In this document: positions 33,440-41,927 of the stretch, in pieces
Layout: each line of letters starts with the position of its first letter
Position numbering within the stretch: position 1 is the stretch's first letter
Origin: Firm-04 sp045617625
Lineage (GTDB): Bacteria > Bacillota > Clostridia > Oscillospirales > Ruminococcaceae
Assembly: GCA_045617625.1 (NCBI GenBank)
Contig: JAZLJA010000036.1
Coordinates: 14,753-78,752 of the forward strand
Length of the DNA: 64,000 nucleotides
Direction: 5' to 3'
Notes under the pieces: model-generated
What the model saw: only the letters and a program-made list of their open reading frames with translations
Database searches by the model: none
What the model was told of the DNA's origin: nothing
Made by a program: the position numbers and the translations under genes

Positions 33440-35011
33440 ATGCAGCAGGATGTCGCAGCACAGCTCACACAGATCCACAAAAACTGTGAGGCGTGTGAAG
33501 CCAAAGGCTATTCCGTATCCATTCAGAACAAGACCATGCAGGATTACCTGCGGTTTATGCTGCTGAAATTCTTCGTGTATCTCGGCAGCAGCAACGGCAA
33601 TATTTCAAGCGGCGAGATCGCATACATCAACGACGCTCTGGGCTATATGATGTCCGCAGAGCAGATCGACCGCTTCAATGTGAGCAGCAAGATCACCAAA
33701 TACAGTCTCAAGGACAGCGTCATCACGCTGATGATGCCGTTTCTCAAGATGGATCTGGAGACTTCACCGATGGGCGGCATGAGCCTCGCACTGATCGAAT
33801 TTCTCAATCAGGCAGGGCTTGACTTCATGAATGTCGAATCCGGCAGACCTGACCCGCTCGTGATGCGTGATCTGTCCGCGCTGATTCTTGCGCTTCGCAA
33901 CTTCCGCATGGAGTATATCTCCAACTGGGAGGCAATGGTCAGAGAACAGAAACGCCGTGAGGAATGGGCAAACCGCCCGATCTATCCGAATCCGAACCGT
34001 CCGAACGGCGGCGGAAATTCACCGTGGGGCGGTCCGCCCGCACCGAATAACGGGCCCCCGAATTTCCCGAACAATAACAACAATCCGCAGAATAACGGCG
34101 GCAACGGCAATTCGCCGTTTGGCGGGAACCAGAAGCCCAATATGCAGAATGCGCCGCAGCCGCCGAAATCGCAGTGCAGCGAGGAAGAACTCACGCTGGA
34201 ACAGCAGCTCGAAAAACTCAATGAGCTGACGGGGCTTGAATCCGTGAAGGAAGACCTCAACAGCCTCATCAACCTGATCAAAGTGCGCAAAATGCGTGAG
34301 GAGCGCGGGATGCCGCAGTCGGCAATTTCGCTGCACATGGCATTTCTGGGCAATCCGGGCACAGGCAAAACCACCGTGGCACGTATTCTCGCGGGCATTT
34401 ATAAATGTCTGGGCGTGCTGGAAAAAGGGCAGCTTGTCGAAGTTGACCGTTCGGGGCTTGTCTCCGGATATGTCGGGCAGACGGCACTCAAAACCAAAGA
34501 AGTCATTGATTCGGCAATGGGCGGCGTGCTGTTCATCGACGAAGCGTATGCGCTCACCACGGGCACAGGCAAGGGCGATTTCGGACAGGAAGCCGTCAAC
34601 ACCCTGCTGAAAGAAATGGAAGATCACCGCGATGATTTCATTGTCATTGTTGCGGGTTATTCCGATCTGATGGAAGAATTTCTCGACAGCAACCCCGGAC
34701 TTCGTTCGCGCTTCAATAAAATCATCACGTTTCAGGATTATATGCCCGATGAACTGCTGGATATTTTCAAATCCATGTGTACCAAAGCGGGGATGCAGAT
34801 GACTGAGGAGGCTGAAAAATGCGTCTACGACTTTTTCGTGGTGCGCTGCGGCTTGAATCTCAAAACATTTGCAAATGCGCGTGATATCCGCAATTTCTTT
34901 GAGCGTGCGATCACCAATCAGGCAAACCGTCTGGCAAAGCTTGACATGGTCACGAATGCCGCGCTCAACACCCTCACGATCGAAGACGTACAGGATGTGG
35001 AGTTGAACTGA
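33440..35011 (+). CDS. TerB-like domain plus CbxX/SpoVK-type AAA+ ATPase
   Basis: 523-residue cytoplasmic protein in three parts. The N-terminal 160 residues are helical and resemble TerB-like domains (FVYLGSSNGNISSGEIAYIN). A 90-residue Pro/Asn/Gly-rich linker (about 185-245) follows. The C-terminal AAA+ module (about 250-523) is of the CbxX/CfqX family. It holds Walker A FLGNPGTGKTTVAR, sensor and pore regions SGYVGQTA, Walker B VLFIDEAYAL and arginine finger region NPGLRSRFNK. Relatives include SpoVK, CbbX and the EccA ATPases of ESX secretion. The client is unknown and no ESX genes are nearby. Confidence 0.85.
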   Translation: MQQDVAAQLTQIHKNCEACEAKGYSVSIQNKTMQDYLRFMLLKFFVYLGSSNGNISSGEIAYINDALGYMMSAEQIDRFNVSSKITKYSLKDSVITLMMPFLKMDLETSPMGGMSLALIEFLNQAGLDFMNVESGRPDPLVMRDLSALILALRNFRMEYISNWEAMVREQKRREEWANRPIYPNPNRPNGGGNSPWGGPPAPNNGPPNFPNNNNNPQNNGGNGNSPFGGNQKPNMQNAPQPPKSQCSEEELTLEQQLEKLNELTGLESVKEDLNSLINLIKVRKMREERGMPQSAISLHMAFLGNPGTGKTTVARILAGIYKCLGVLEKGQLVEVDRSGLVSGYVGQTALKTKEVIDSAMGGVLFIDEAYALTTGTGKGDFGQEAVNTLLKEMEDHRDDFIVIVAGYSDLMEEFLDSNPGLRSRFNKIITFQDYMPDELLDIFKSMCTKAGMQMTEEAEKCVYDFFVVRCGLNLKTFANARDIRNFFERAITNQANRLAKLDMVTNAALNTLTIEDVQDVELN

Positions 35012-35012
35012 T

Positions 35013-35387
35013 ATGAGTGACAAAAAAGTGACATCATTCAGCATCGGATGGTTTATCGGCAAGCTGCTGTTCTGCATAGGCATTACAGTGCTGCTGGCGG
35101 TGCTGTTTCACGGTATCCATGGGCTGCTGATTCCCGTGGTGTTCCTGATGCTGTTTTTTGCAGCGTCTGTTCTGGGGTTTTTCGTGCGCTCAGCGAAAAA
35201 TTATCTTGTGGGTGCGATTCTGTTTGCGCTCATCATCACCGCAGGCAGCCTGTTGATGGCACTGCTGAAAGATACCCCGAACACCGTCTGCAAAATCGTG
35301 CTTGCAGTTTTGGGGGCAGCGGCACTTGCGCTCGACATTCGCCGCGCCGTGCGGTATTTCAAATCTAAAAAGCAAGCAGATACTTAA
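35013..35387 (+). CDS. Small four-helix membrane protein
   Basis: 124 residues, about four transmembrane helices (17-37, 40-62, 68-90, 93-110), basic tail. It begins two bases after the stop of the AAA+ gene (TGA-T-ATG), so it is almost certainly co-translated with it. No recognised family; a membrane partner of the ATPase is possible. Confidence 0.75.
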   Translation: MSDKKVTSFSIGWFIGKLLFCIGITVLLAVLFHGIHGLLIPVVFLMLFFAASVLGFFVRSAKNYLVGAILFALIITAGSLLMALLKDTPNTVCKIVLAVLGAAALALDIRRAVRYFKSKKQADT

Positions 35388-35414
35388 TATTCACATACGA
35401 AAGGAATTACGACT

Positions 35415-35891
35415 ATGGTACTGATCACAATGGAAAACGGCAAGCAAATCAAACTGAAGCTTCGCCCCGATTGCGCACCCATCTCCTGCGAGAACTTTGA
35501 AAAGCTCGTAAAACAAGGATTTTATGATGGACTGTGCTTCCACCGCGTCATTGCCGGCTTTATGATTCAGGGCGGCTGCCCTGAGGGGACAGGCATGGGG
35601 GGTCCCGGTTGCCACATCAAGGGCGAATTTGCTGCAAACGGAGTCAACAATCCGCTGCAGCACAAGCGCGGTGTGCTTTCAATGGCACGTTCGTCGATGC
35701 CTGACAGTGCGGGCTCCCAGTTCTTCATCATGCACGCCGATGCACCTTATCTGGACGGCAACTATGCGGCATTCGGAGAAGTTGTGGAAGGCATGGATAC
35801 TGTGGATGAGATCGCAGCGTGTGCGACGAATTACAACGATCATCCGCTGCAGCCGCAGATCATGAAGAAAGTGGAGATCATCGCGGATTGA
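35415..35891 (+). CDS. Cyclophilin-type peptidyl-prolyl isomerase
   Basis: 158-residue cyclophilin catalysing proline isomerisation during folding. Motifs: FHRVIAGFMIQGGCPEGTG (catalytic Arg), SMARSSMPDSAGSQFFIMH (active-site Gln/Phe) and LDGNYAAFGEVVEGMD. There is no signal peptide, so it is cytoplasmic, like PpiB. Ends the operon at a strong terminator. Confidence 0.95.
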   Translation: MVLITMENGKQIKLKLRPDCAPISCENFEKLVKQGFYDGLCFHRVIAGFMIQGGCPEGTGMGGPGCHIKGEFAANGVNNPLQHKRGVLSMARSSMPDSAGSQFFIMHADAPYLDGNYAAFGEVVEGMDTVDEIAACATNYNDHPLQPQIMKKVEIIAD

Positions 35892-35966
35892 GAATGTGCC
35901 GATTGTGTCTGATATGTCTGCGGCGCATTGTCATGGGGACATTCAAGGCACAATACATGAAAAAGA

Positions 35967-35998
35967 AAAGCGGACGACTCGAAAAAGTCGTCCGCTTT
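35967..35998. terminator. Bidirectional terminator (GCGGACGAC type)
   Basis: AAAGCGGACGACT / AGTCGTCCGCTTT, 13-bp stem, followed by T residues on the plus strand and by TTTCTTTTTC on the minus strand. Nearly the same hairpin recurs at 45019-45051. Confidence 0.9.
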
Positions 35999-36009
35999 TT
36001 ATGATATGG

Positions 36010-37149
36010 TTAATCGTATATGATTTCGCTGCGGTTATAGTATGCGGTCAGTTTGTCGCTGGTCGACATGGTAAACGTGACGATCGCAGCGCCGATGACA
36101 CAAATCACACATCCTGCTACGGTCAAGCCGAATGAACTTGTGCCGCGCTTATACGGCGACATGATCAGCCCGAAAATCAGCAGAAGTGCCGTGGATGCAC
36201 CAAACATGAATGACGTCAGACCTTTGAGCTGCTGCACACGCAAAACGATCGTCACAGCGAGGAGTACCAGAACCACGCCGCCGATTTTGCTTACCGTGTC
36301 CACAAAGCTGAACACACTGTTGGGAGCTTCGCCATCGGTGTATCCGCCCATACCGAATAACAGCATTCCGAGACCTGCCAGCACACCGATCACGGTGAGA
36401 ATGATGGAGGTCGTAAAGCCCTTTGCCGAGAGGTCTGCCTGCTGCTGCTGACGCAATGCCTGCAGCTGTCTGCGCGATTCTTCAGGGTCGGATTTTGGGG
36501 TTTCACTCAGGTTTTCCGCCTGACGTTTCATCGCCGCACGCTTTGCCGCTTCCAGATCTTCCTGATTGAAGGAGGAGGGCTTGCGTTCGGGTTCGGGGGC
36601 AGGTTCTTCGAGCAATGCTGACGCATCCACTTTCGGCAGTGCCGCTGCCGCCGATTTCTTTTCCGGCGCAGTATATGTGGTTTCCTCCAGCACAATATTT
36701 GCCTCAGCTGCGGCAGCTGCCTGCTGTGCTGCGGCTGCCTGCTGTGCCTGCATCCGCTGACGCTCAATGAAATCCGCATTCAGTTCCGCGATTTCTTCAT
36801 CGGTATAGGGCGGGAGACCCTGTGCCGCACGCTGTCCCTGCAGGGTTGCGATCTGGTCTGCGGAGAGCGGCTGATACTGGCTGACGGGTTTCGGTGCAGG
36901 TGCGGGGGTGCTGCTCATGTCATCCAGCACAGGTGCGACTGCATGGGCAAGCCGCGGGTCGATGCCGCCTGCATTCGGAGTGGGACGCTGATAGCTTTGC
37001 GGGGAATCGAAGTCATCCAGCACAGGACGTTCAGCGTTTGCAAGGCGCGGGTCTGTGCCGTCGGGGAGTGTTTCGCGGGGCTTTGGTGCCTCATAGGTAA
37101 TATCGCCAAGCAGCGGAGAATTGAGACCGCCGTTTTCATCAAATGTCAT
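36010..37149 (-). CDS. Hypothetical Q/A-rich protein with C-terminal membrane helices
   Basis: 379 residues, not recognised. The N-terminus has two copies of a DPRLAxAxxPVLDD motif (about 31-45 and 60-74), acidic and Pro-rich. An Ala/Gln-rich coiled coil follows (about 115-145), then a charged stretch with helix EDLEAAKRAAMKRQAE. Four transmembrane helices form the C-terminus (about 240-370). The large N-terminal part is probably cytoplasmic and may bind a partner through the duplicated motif. Start chosen at the ATG 8 bases after GGAGG; the frame extends upstream without a site. Confidence 0.75.
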   Translation of the reverse strand: MTFDENGGLNSPLLGDITYEAPKPRETLPDGTDPRLANAERPVLDDFDSPQSYQRPTPNAGGIDPRLAHAVAPVLDDMSSTPAPAPKPVSQYQPLSADQIATLQGQRAAQGLPPYTDEEIAELNADFIERQRMQAQQAAAAQQAAAAAEANIVLEETTYTAPEKKSAAAALPKVDASALLEEPAPEPERKPSSFNQEDLEAAKRAAMKRQAENLSETPKSDPEESRRQLQALRQQQQADLSAKGFTTSIILTVIGVLAGLGMLLFGMGGYTDGEAPNSVFSFVDTVSKIGGVVLVLLAVTIVLRVQQLKGLTSFMFGASTALLLIFGLIMSPYKRGTSSFGLTVAGCVICVIGAAIVTFTMSTSDKLTAYYNRSEIIYD

Positions 37150-37256
37150 ATCTGTTTCCTCCGAATCATCAAAAATGGGTGGTGGATTTTCCCACATATA
37201 TTATACCAGAAATGTTTGAAAATTGCAAGAGGAAATCTGCGTTTTTGTGGATTTTG

Positions 37257-38303
37257 TCAAGCATTGCTGACGAGTTTTCGCTTCAACAGGGTGATATCCT
37301 TCGCATTGACAAGCAAATCGCTGTTGACATCTGCCTGCTTAGCGGCTGCGGCATCGAGCGGCGTTTCGCCTGTCAGATGTTTGGCAAGGGCAACGGCATC
37401 TGCGACATTCAAGGCACCGTCACCGTTGACATCGCCTGAAACAGATGCAGATGCGGTGGTTTCCGTCGTATAGACTGTGGCTTCGGCGGTGGTGACGGTG
37501 GTTTGCTGCGGGAGTTCCTCGCCCTTGAAATAGCATTGCAGTGCATCAAACCAGAAATTGCCGAGCTTCTGATATCCTGCTTCCGATGGGTGAACGCCGT
37601 CATACAAATCGGCTTTGGTCAGCACTTTGTTCACCTCGGCAAGTTGGATCGGCTTGCCCTGCGCACGCTTTTTTTCCGCAACGGCGCGGATCTGCGCATT
37701 ACAGTCGTCAACCGCCTTGTCCATAGATTCCACTGTGAAGTGATATTCGCTGATGTAAAGGGTATTGGTCGCATCCATGCAGGGGAGGGTGGCAAGATAG
37801 AGCATTCCGTCATCGGGGATGGTTTTGAGGATGGCATCCACGAGGGATTCAAGCCTTGCCCCGAAATGCTCCAGATCGTAGAGACTCAGGATATCGTTGG
37901 TGCCGATTTGCAGGAAGATCACATCGGCAGGGTGCGATTCGAGCAGCCAGTCGATGAAGCCGGAAAGCCCCGTGCGCTGCCCTGAAATGGAATCCTGCTG
38001 TGCGATGTTTGCGATGGAATAGCCGCTGTATCCTGCGTGCTGCGGGTCATAGCCCGTGCCGCCCCAGTTGGGCCCGACAAAATCCACCAGCTCTTTTTGC
38101 CCGCACTCCTCAATTCTTGCACAGAGCGTGTTGCGATAGCCGCCTGACAGCCAAAAGCCATCGGTGATCGAATCCCCGAGACACATCAGTGAGATCGGCG
38201 CGGTGTCAGTCTCAGCGCCGATGACGGATGCGGGGGCGGAAGCGGTCAGCATGGCGGCAGCGGTGCAGACTGCCGCAAGCTTGTGAAAAAGTTTCTCATA
38301 CAT
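37257..38303 (-). CDS. Cellulosomal CE3 acetylxylan esterase-like SGNH hydrolase with dockerin
   Basis: Secreted 348-residue esterase. A signal peptide (about 1-30) is followed by an SGNH domain of the carbohydrate esterase family 3 type. It has LMCLGDSITDGF (nucleophile Ser near 45), the GYSGYSI block, FLQIGTNDIL (Asn, block III) and LYDGVHPSEAGY (Asp/His). A short Thr-rich linker (about 268-286) and a C-terminal dockerin (about 287-348) complete it, with loops DVNGDGALNVAD and DVNSDLLVNAKD. It should remove acetyl groups from xylan alongside the CE4 enzyme at 3054. GGAG precedes the ATG. It stands alone, with no xylanase next to it. Confidence 0.92.
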   Translation of the reverse strand: MYEKLFHKLAAVCTAAAMLTASAPASVIGAETDTAPISLMCLGDSITDGFWLSGGYRNTLCARIEECGQKELVDFVGPNWGGTGYDPQHAGYSGYSIANIAQQDSISGQRTGLSGFIDWLLESHPADVIFLQIGTNDILSLYDLEHFGARLESLVDAILKTIPDDGMLYLATLPCMDATNTLYISEYHFTVESMDKAVDDCNAQIRAVAEKKRAQGKPIQLAEVNKVLTKADLYDGVHPSEAGYQKLGNFWFDALQCYFKGEELPQQTTVTTAEATVYTTETTASASVSGDVNGDGALNVADAVALAKHLTGETPLDAAAAKQADVNSDLLVNAKDITLLKRKLVSNA

Positions 38304-38505
38304 TCGGGTTCTCCTTTGTTTTCTGGTAACCTCTTTCTTTCTGAAAACATTATAGCAAAGAATCGCCGCCGAGACAATGCTTTTTTATCGCATGAGGATG
38401 TCCAAACCCGCACATCTTGCTTTTTTGCCTCCCGATGAGAGCTTTTTCAATCCTTGCGGAAAAGCAGTGCGGTTTTCCAAATCTTGCGCGAAATGGGAAA
38501 AGGTC

Positions 38506-38534
38506 TTGCAATTTTGAAAAAGATATAGTATAAT
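38506..38534 (+). promoter_or_regulatory. Sigma-A promoter of the transketolase genes
   Basis: TTGCAA (38506-38511), 17 bp, TATAAT (38529-38534), 55 bases before the first start codon. Confidence 0.85.
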
Positions 38535-38589
38535 AAAAAAAGCGTCTGCGGCATTGGAATCTGCCGCAGCAGAAAGGAAGATGTTCTAC

Positions 38590-39435
38590 ATGGACGAACT
38601 CATTCGTTTGCAGCTCCAGAAAACTGCCTGCCGCGTGCGCATGGGCATCATTGAAGGTGTCTATAACGCAAAATCGGGTCATCCCGGCGGCTCCCTCTCC
38701 ATCGCCGATGTGCTGACTTATCTTTACACGGTTTCGATGAATGTTGACCCCAAAAATCCTGATATGAAAGAACGCGATCGTCTCGTGCTTTCCAAGGGTC
38801 ACACCGCACCTGCTCTTTATTCTGTCCTTGCTGAAAAAGGCTTTTTCCCCAAGGAGGAACTCAAATCGCTGCGTCATATCGGCGCACTGCTGCAGGGACA
38901 TCCCTGCATCCACATTCCCGGTGTGGATATGAGCTCCGGCTCACTGGGTCAGGGCATTTCGGCTGCCGCAGGTATGGCACTTGCAGGCAAGCACAATGCT
39001 GATAACTATCACGTTTACACGATTCTTGGCGACGGTGAACTCGAAGAAGGTCAGGTCTGGGAAGCTGCAATGTTCGCGGCTCACTACGGGCTTGACAACC
39101 TCACCGCGATCGTGGACAATAACGGTCTGCAAATCGACGGCAAGATCACCGATGTTTGCTCGCCCATGCCCATCACCGATAAATTCGAGGCATTCGGCTG
39201 GCATGTCATCACCATGAATGCACACGATTTCGATGACATCGACCGCGCATTCCGTGAGGCGTCCTCCATCACCGGACAGCCTGTGGCGATCATCCAGAAG
39301 TCTGTCAAGGGCAAGGGTGTATCCTTCATGGAAAATCAGGTGGGCTGGCACGGCACCGCCCCGAATCAGGAGCAGTATGAACAGGCAATGTCCGAGCTTT
39401 CGGCAGAGCTGAAAAGATTGGAGGCATTGGCATGA
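38590..39435 (+). CDS. Transketolase, N-terminal (TPP-binding) subunit
   Basis: 281-residue N-terminal half of a split transketolase, which moves two-carbon units between sugar phosphates and links pentose to hexose metabolism. It shows AKSGHPGGSLSIAD, SKGHTAPALY and the TPP motif GDGELEEGQ ... DNNGLQIDG. The start at MDELI has AGGAA 10 bases upstream; an ATG nine bases earlier lies too close to the site. Split two-gene transketolases are common in anaerobic Firmicutes. Overlaps the second subunit by 4 bases. Confidence 0.95.
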   Translation: MDELIRLQLQKTACRVRMGIIEGVYNAKSGHPGGSLSIADVLTYLYTVSMNVDPKNPDMKERDRLVLSKGHTAPALYSVLAEKGFFPKEELKSLRHIGALLQGHPCIHIPGVDMSSGSLGQGISAAAGMALAGKHNADNYHVYTILGDGELEEGQVWEAAMFAAHYGLDNLTAIVDNNGLQIDGKITDVCSPMPITDKFEAFGWHVITMNAHDFDDIDRAFREASSITGQPVAIIQKSVKGKGVSFMENQVGWHGTAPNQEQYEQAMSELSAELKRLEALA

Positions 39436-40379
39436 GCGACGTCATCAAGAAAGCAACCCGCGAAAGCTACGGCGAAGCATTGACCGCACTCGCGGAGAAA
39501 TATGAGAATCTCGTGGTTTTGGATGCCGACCTCGCTGCGGCAACCAAAACAGGCATCTTCAAAAAGGCTTATCCCGACCGTCACTATGACTGCGGTATCG
39601 CAGAAGCAAACATGATGGGCGTGGCAGCAGGTCTGGCGGCAAGCGGCATGATCCCGTTCGCATCCTCGTTTGCGATGTTTGCAGCGGGCAGAGCATTTGA
39701 GATCGTCCGCAACAGCATCGGCTATCCGCACCTGAACGTGAAGATCGGTGCGACCCACGCAGGCATTTCTGTCGGCGAGGACGGTGCGACCCACCAGTGC
39801 TGCGAAGATATTGCACTGATGCGCACAATTCCGGGTATGGTCATTCTCAACCCCGCGGATGATGTGGAAGCAAAGGCTGCGGTGGAAGCTGCCATCAACT
39901 GGGACGGCCCTGTTTACTGCCGCTTTGGCAGACTGGCAGTGCCTGTCATCAACAACAACCCTGATTATAAATTCGAGATCGGCAAGGGCATCACGCTGCG
40001 CGACGGCAAGGATGTCACGATCGTAGCAACGGGTCTGATGGTCTGTGAGGCTCTGGAGGCTGCGGAAACGCTCGCGAAAGAGGGCATTTCGGCACGCGTC
40101 ATCAACATTCACACCATCAAGCCGCTCGATGAGGAACTGATTCTGAAGGCTGCGAAGGAAACAGGCTGCATCGTCACCTGTGAAGAACACAGCATCATCG
40201 GCGGTCTGGGCTCGGCAGTGGCAGAGTGCGTTTGCGGTGCCTGCCCTGTGCCTGTCACCCGCATCGGCGTGAATGACACCTACGGTCATTCCGGCCCTGC
40301 TGTGGCACTGCTGAAAGAATTTGGTCTTTGCGCAGAGCATATTGCAGAAGTGACCCGCGAAGCAGTTGCGAAGAAATAA
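39432..40379 (+). CDS. Transketolase, C-terminal subunit
   Basis: 315-residue partner carrying the pyrimidine-binding and C-terminal domains. Motifs: NLVVLDADLAAATKTGIFK, CGIAEANMMGVAAGLAASG (TPP-activating Glu), GATHAGISVGEDGATHQ and CEEHSIIGGLGSAVAE. Translationally coupled to the N-terminal subunit. With xylB elsewhere in the window it supports pentose use. Related split subunits occur in DXP-synthase-like enzymes, but the motifs fit transketolase. Confidence 0.95.
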   Translation: MSDVIKKATRESYGEALTALAEKYENLVVLDADLAAATKTGIFKKAYPDRHYDCGIAEANMMGVAAGLAASGMIPFASSFAMFAAGRAFEIVRNSIGYPHLNVKIGATHAGISVGEDGATHQCCEDIALMRTIPGMVILNPADDVEAKAAVEAAINWDGPVYCRFGRLAVPVINNNPDYKFEIGKGITLRDGKDVTIVATGLMVCEALEAAETLAKEGISARVINIHTIKPLDEELILKAAKETGCIVTCEEHSIIGGLGSAVAECVCGACPVPVTRIGVNDTYGHSGPAVALLKEFGLCAEHIAEVTREAVAKK

Positions 40380-40397
40380 TCGAATCTCATAATAACG

Positions 40398-40444
40398 AAA
40401 ACGTGCTCCGTCAAGCGATGAATGCTTTGCGGAGCACGTTTTTT
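40398..40444 (+). terminator. Terminator of the transketolase operon
   Basis: AAACGTGCTCCG / CGGAGCACGTTT 12-bp stem, followed by six T residues. Confidence 0.88.
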
Positions 40445-40712
40445 CTGTGGCTTTCAAAAATGAAGATGTCAACAAATTACCATGCCGAATCATCACCTGC
40501 TGCAAACGACCTATGCAGGACAGTGAAAAATGGGCATAAGCCCCAAAAAACTTTTTTTGATTCGATTTTATCGCTGATGCGATGCTTTGGAGATCGACTT
40601 TGCGGAAAAGTACAGATATACCCGATCTCACGGAAAGATTAGATATCTGGAGAAAATAGGAGAAAACTCCACGTTTTTTCAAAATCTGTTTTGTGACTGG
40701 TTCCTACGGTTT
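40445..40712. other. Gene-poor interval with small hairpins
   Basis: No coding sequence is supported here. I see a CCTGC/GCAGG hairpin near 40508-40531, a GGGC/GCCC element followed by A and T runs near 40535-40560, and a TGGAG/CTCCA stem followed by six T near 40640-40676, possibly a weak terminator. A small RNA cannot be excluded but no clear promoter for one is visible. Confidence 0.35.
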
Positions 40713-40741
40713 TTGCTTTTCTTTTGGATTTCTGGTAATAT
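40713..40741 (+). promoter_or_regulatory. Promoter of the SPFH-domain gene
   Basis: TTGCTT (40713-40718), 17 bp, TAATAT (40736-40741). Confidence 0.6.
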
Positions 40742-40793
40742 ATAATCATCGGGTGAGCAAAGAGCCGCCCACATGAAAGGATGTTATTTTACC

Positions 40794-41678
40794 ATGAGCA
40801 GCACAAAGAAAGTTGGTTCCGCGATTGGGGCGGCAGTATGTGCCATCGCCGCTGTAATTCTGTTTGCGTCGTCAACCGCAACGGTTCCCGCAGGTCATAC
40901 GGGTGTGGTCGTCACGCTGGGAAAGGTCAGCAGCAGCACCTTGAGTGAAGGTTTCCATCTGAAAGCACCGTTTGTGCAGACAGTCGAAAATGTCAGCAAC
41001 CAGATTCAGGTTTACGAGGTCGATGCGACCGCTGTTTCGCGTGACCTGCAAACGGTCAGCAGCCAGATTGCCGTCAACTATCGAATTCAGCAGGCGGAAT
41101 CGGCAAACATTTATCAGAACATCGGCAGAGATTATGAGGCTGTTGTCCTCACTCCTGCGGTACAGGAAAGTGTAAAGTCTGTCACGGCGAAATATACCGC
41201 CGAGGAACTGATTACCGAGCGTGCCGCTGTGGGCGAGCAGATCAAGGAGATCCTCAGCTCCAAAGTCACCGAATACGGCATCCTGATTGAAAAATTCAAC
41301 ATCGTCAACTTTGATTTCTCTGCGGAGTTCAACGCCGCGATCGAGCAGAAACAGGTTGCCGAGCAAAACCTTCTCAAAACCCGTACCGAGCAGGAACAGG
41401 CGATTGAAATCTCCAAAGCGCAGGCTGAACAGAAGAAGATCGCCGCTGATGCCGAAGCTGCTGCGATTCTCGCAAAGGCAAAGGCGCAGGCTGATGCAAA
41501 CAAGCTGGTCAACGATTCGCTGACAGGAATCGTGCTTCAGGACAAAATGCTCGAAAAGTGGGACGGCGCGCTGCCCAAAGTCAATGGCAGCGATTCATCC
41601 TCGCTGCTGCTGGATGTCGATGACATCGTGAGCAGCAAACAGGCACCCGTCCAGACGCAGGTACAGCCTGCGGAGTAA
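40794..41678 (+). CDS. SPFH/Band 7 (prohibitin-type) membrane protein
   Basis: 294 residues with one N-terminal transmembrane helix (about 9-32) and an SPFH domain (about 35-200; VPAGHTGVVVTLGKV). An Ala/Glu/Gln-rich coiled coil follows (about 195-250; EQEQAIEISKAQAEQKK), as in prohibitins and HflK/HflC. These proteins form large ring assemblies in functional membrane microdomains. The start at MSSTK follows AAGGATG; an earlier ATG seven codons upstream lacks a site. Single gene; no NfeD protease partner is beside it. Confidence 0.9.
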   Translation: MSSTKKVGSAIGAAVCAIAAVILFASSTATVPAGHTGVVVTLGKVSSSTLSEGFHLKAPFVQTVENVSNQIQVYEVDATAVSRDLQTVSSQIAVNYRIQQAESANIYQNIGRDYEAVVLTPAVQESVKSVTAKYTAEELITERAAVGEQIKEILSSKVTEYGILIEKFNIVNFDFSAEFNAAIEQKQVAEQNLLKTRTEQEQAIEISKAQAEQKKIAADAEAAAILAKAKAQADANKLVNDSLTGIVLQDKMLEKWDGALPKVNGSDSSSLLLDVDDIVSSKQAPVQTQVQPAE

Positions 41679-41729
41679 TCCCTTTCTTTCGGTTATCATC
41701 TTCTTTTTGATAACATTACTCTCCTTTGA

Positions 41730-41768
41730 GCTTCCGCATTTTGTATGCGGTGCGGAAGCCTGAATTTT
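41730..41768 (+). terminator. Terminator after the SPFH gene
   Basis: GCTTCCGCA / TGCGGAAGC (41730-41759) with an internal ATGCGG alternative, followed by AATTTTTC. A second small stem (GGTTATCA / TTGATAAC) lies just before it. Confidence 0.65.
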
Positions 41769-41927
41769 TCCTCCATTTTTTCCACCTTATCTGATTTCCC
41801 CGGTATCCGTCACACCCCTCGGATATCGGGTATTTTTTTTGACACCGCCGCATAGAGTGAAATGCGGGGGAGACATCGGTGAGATTCGCGTTCCTCTGTC
41901 ATTTCACAGGATACGGAGGCTTTTCTC

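Noticed and set aside
40445..40712. Small RNA or riboswitch before the SPFH gene
   Set aside because: Hairpins are short and no promoter or conserved motif could be recognised; listed only as a gene-poor interval.
41838..41870. TTGACA before the DacF-type gene as a sigma-A promoter, or a sporulation sigma-F site
   Set aside because: No acceptable -10 lies at 16-18 bp, and I could not match a sigma-F consensus; dacF control remains undefined.
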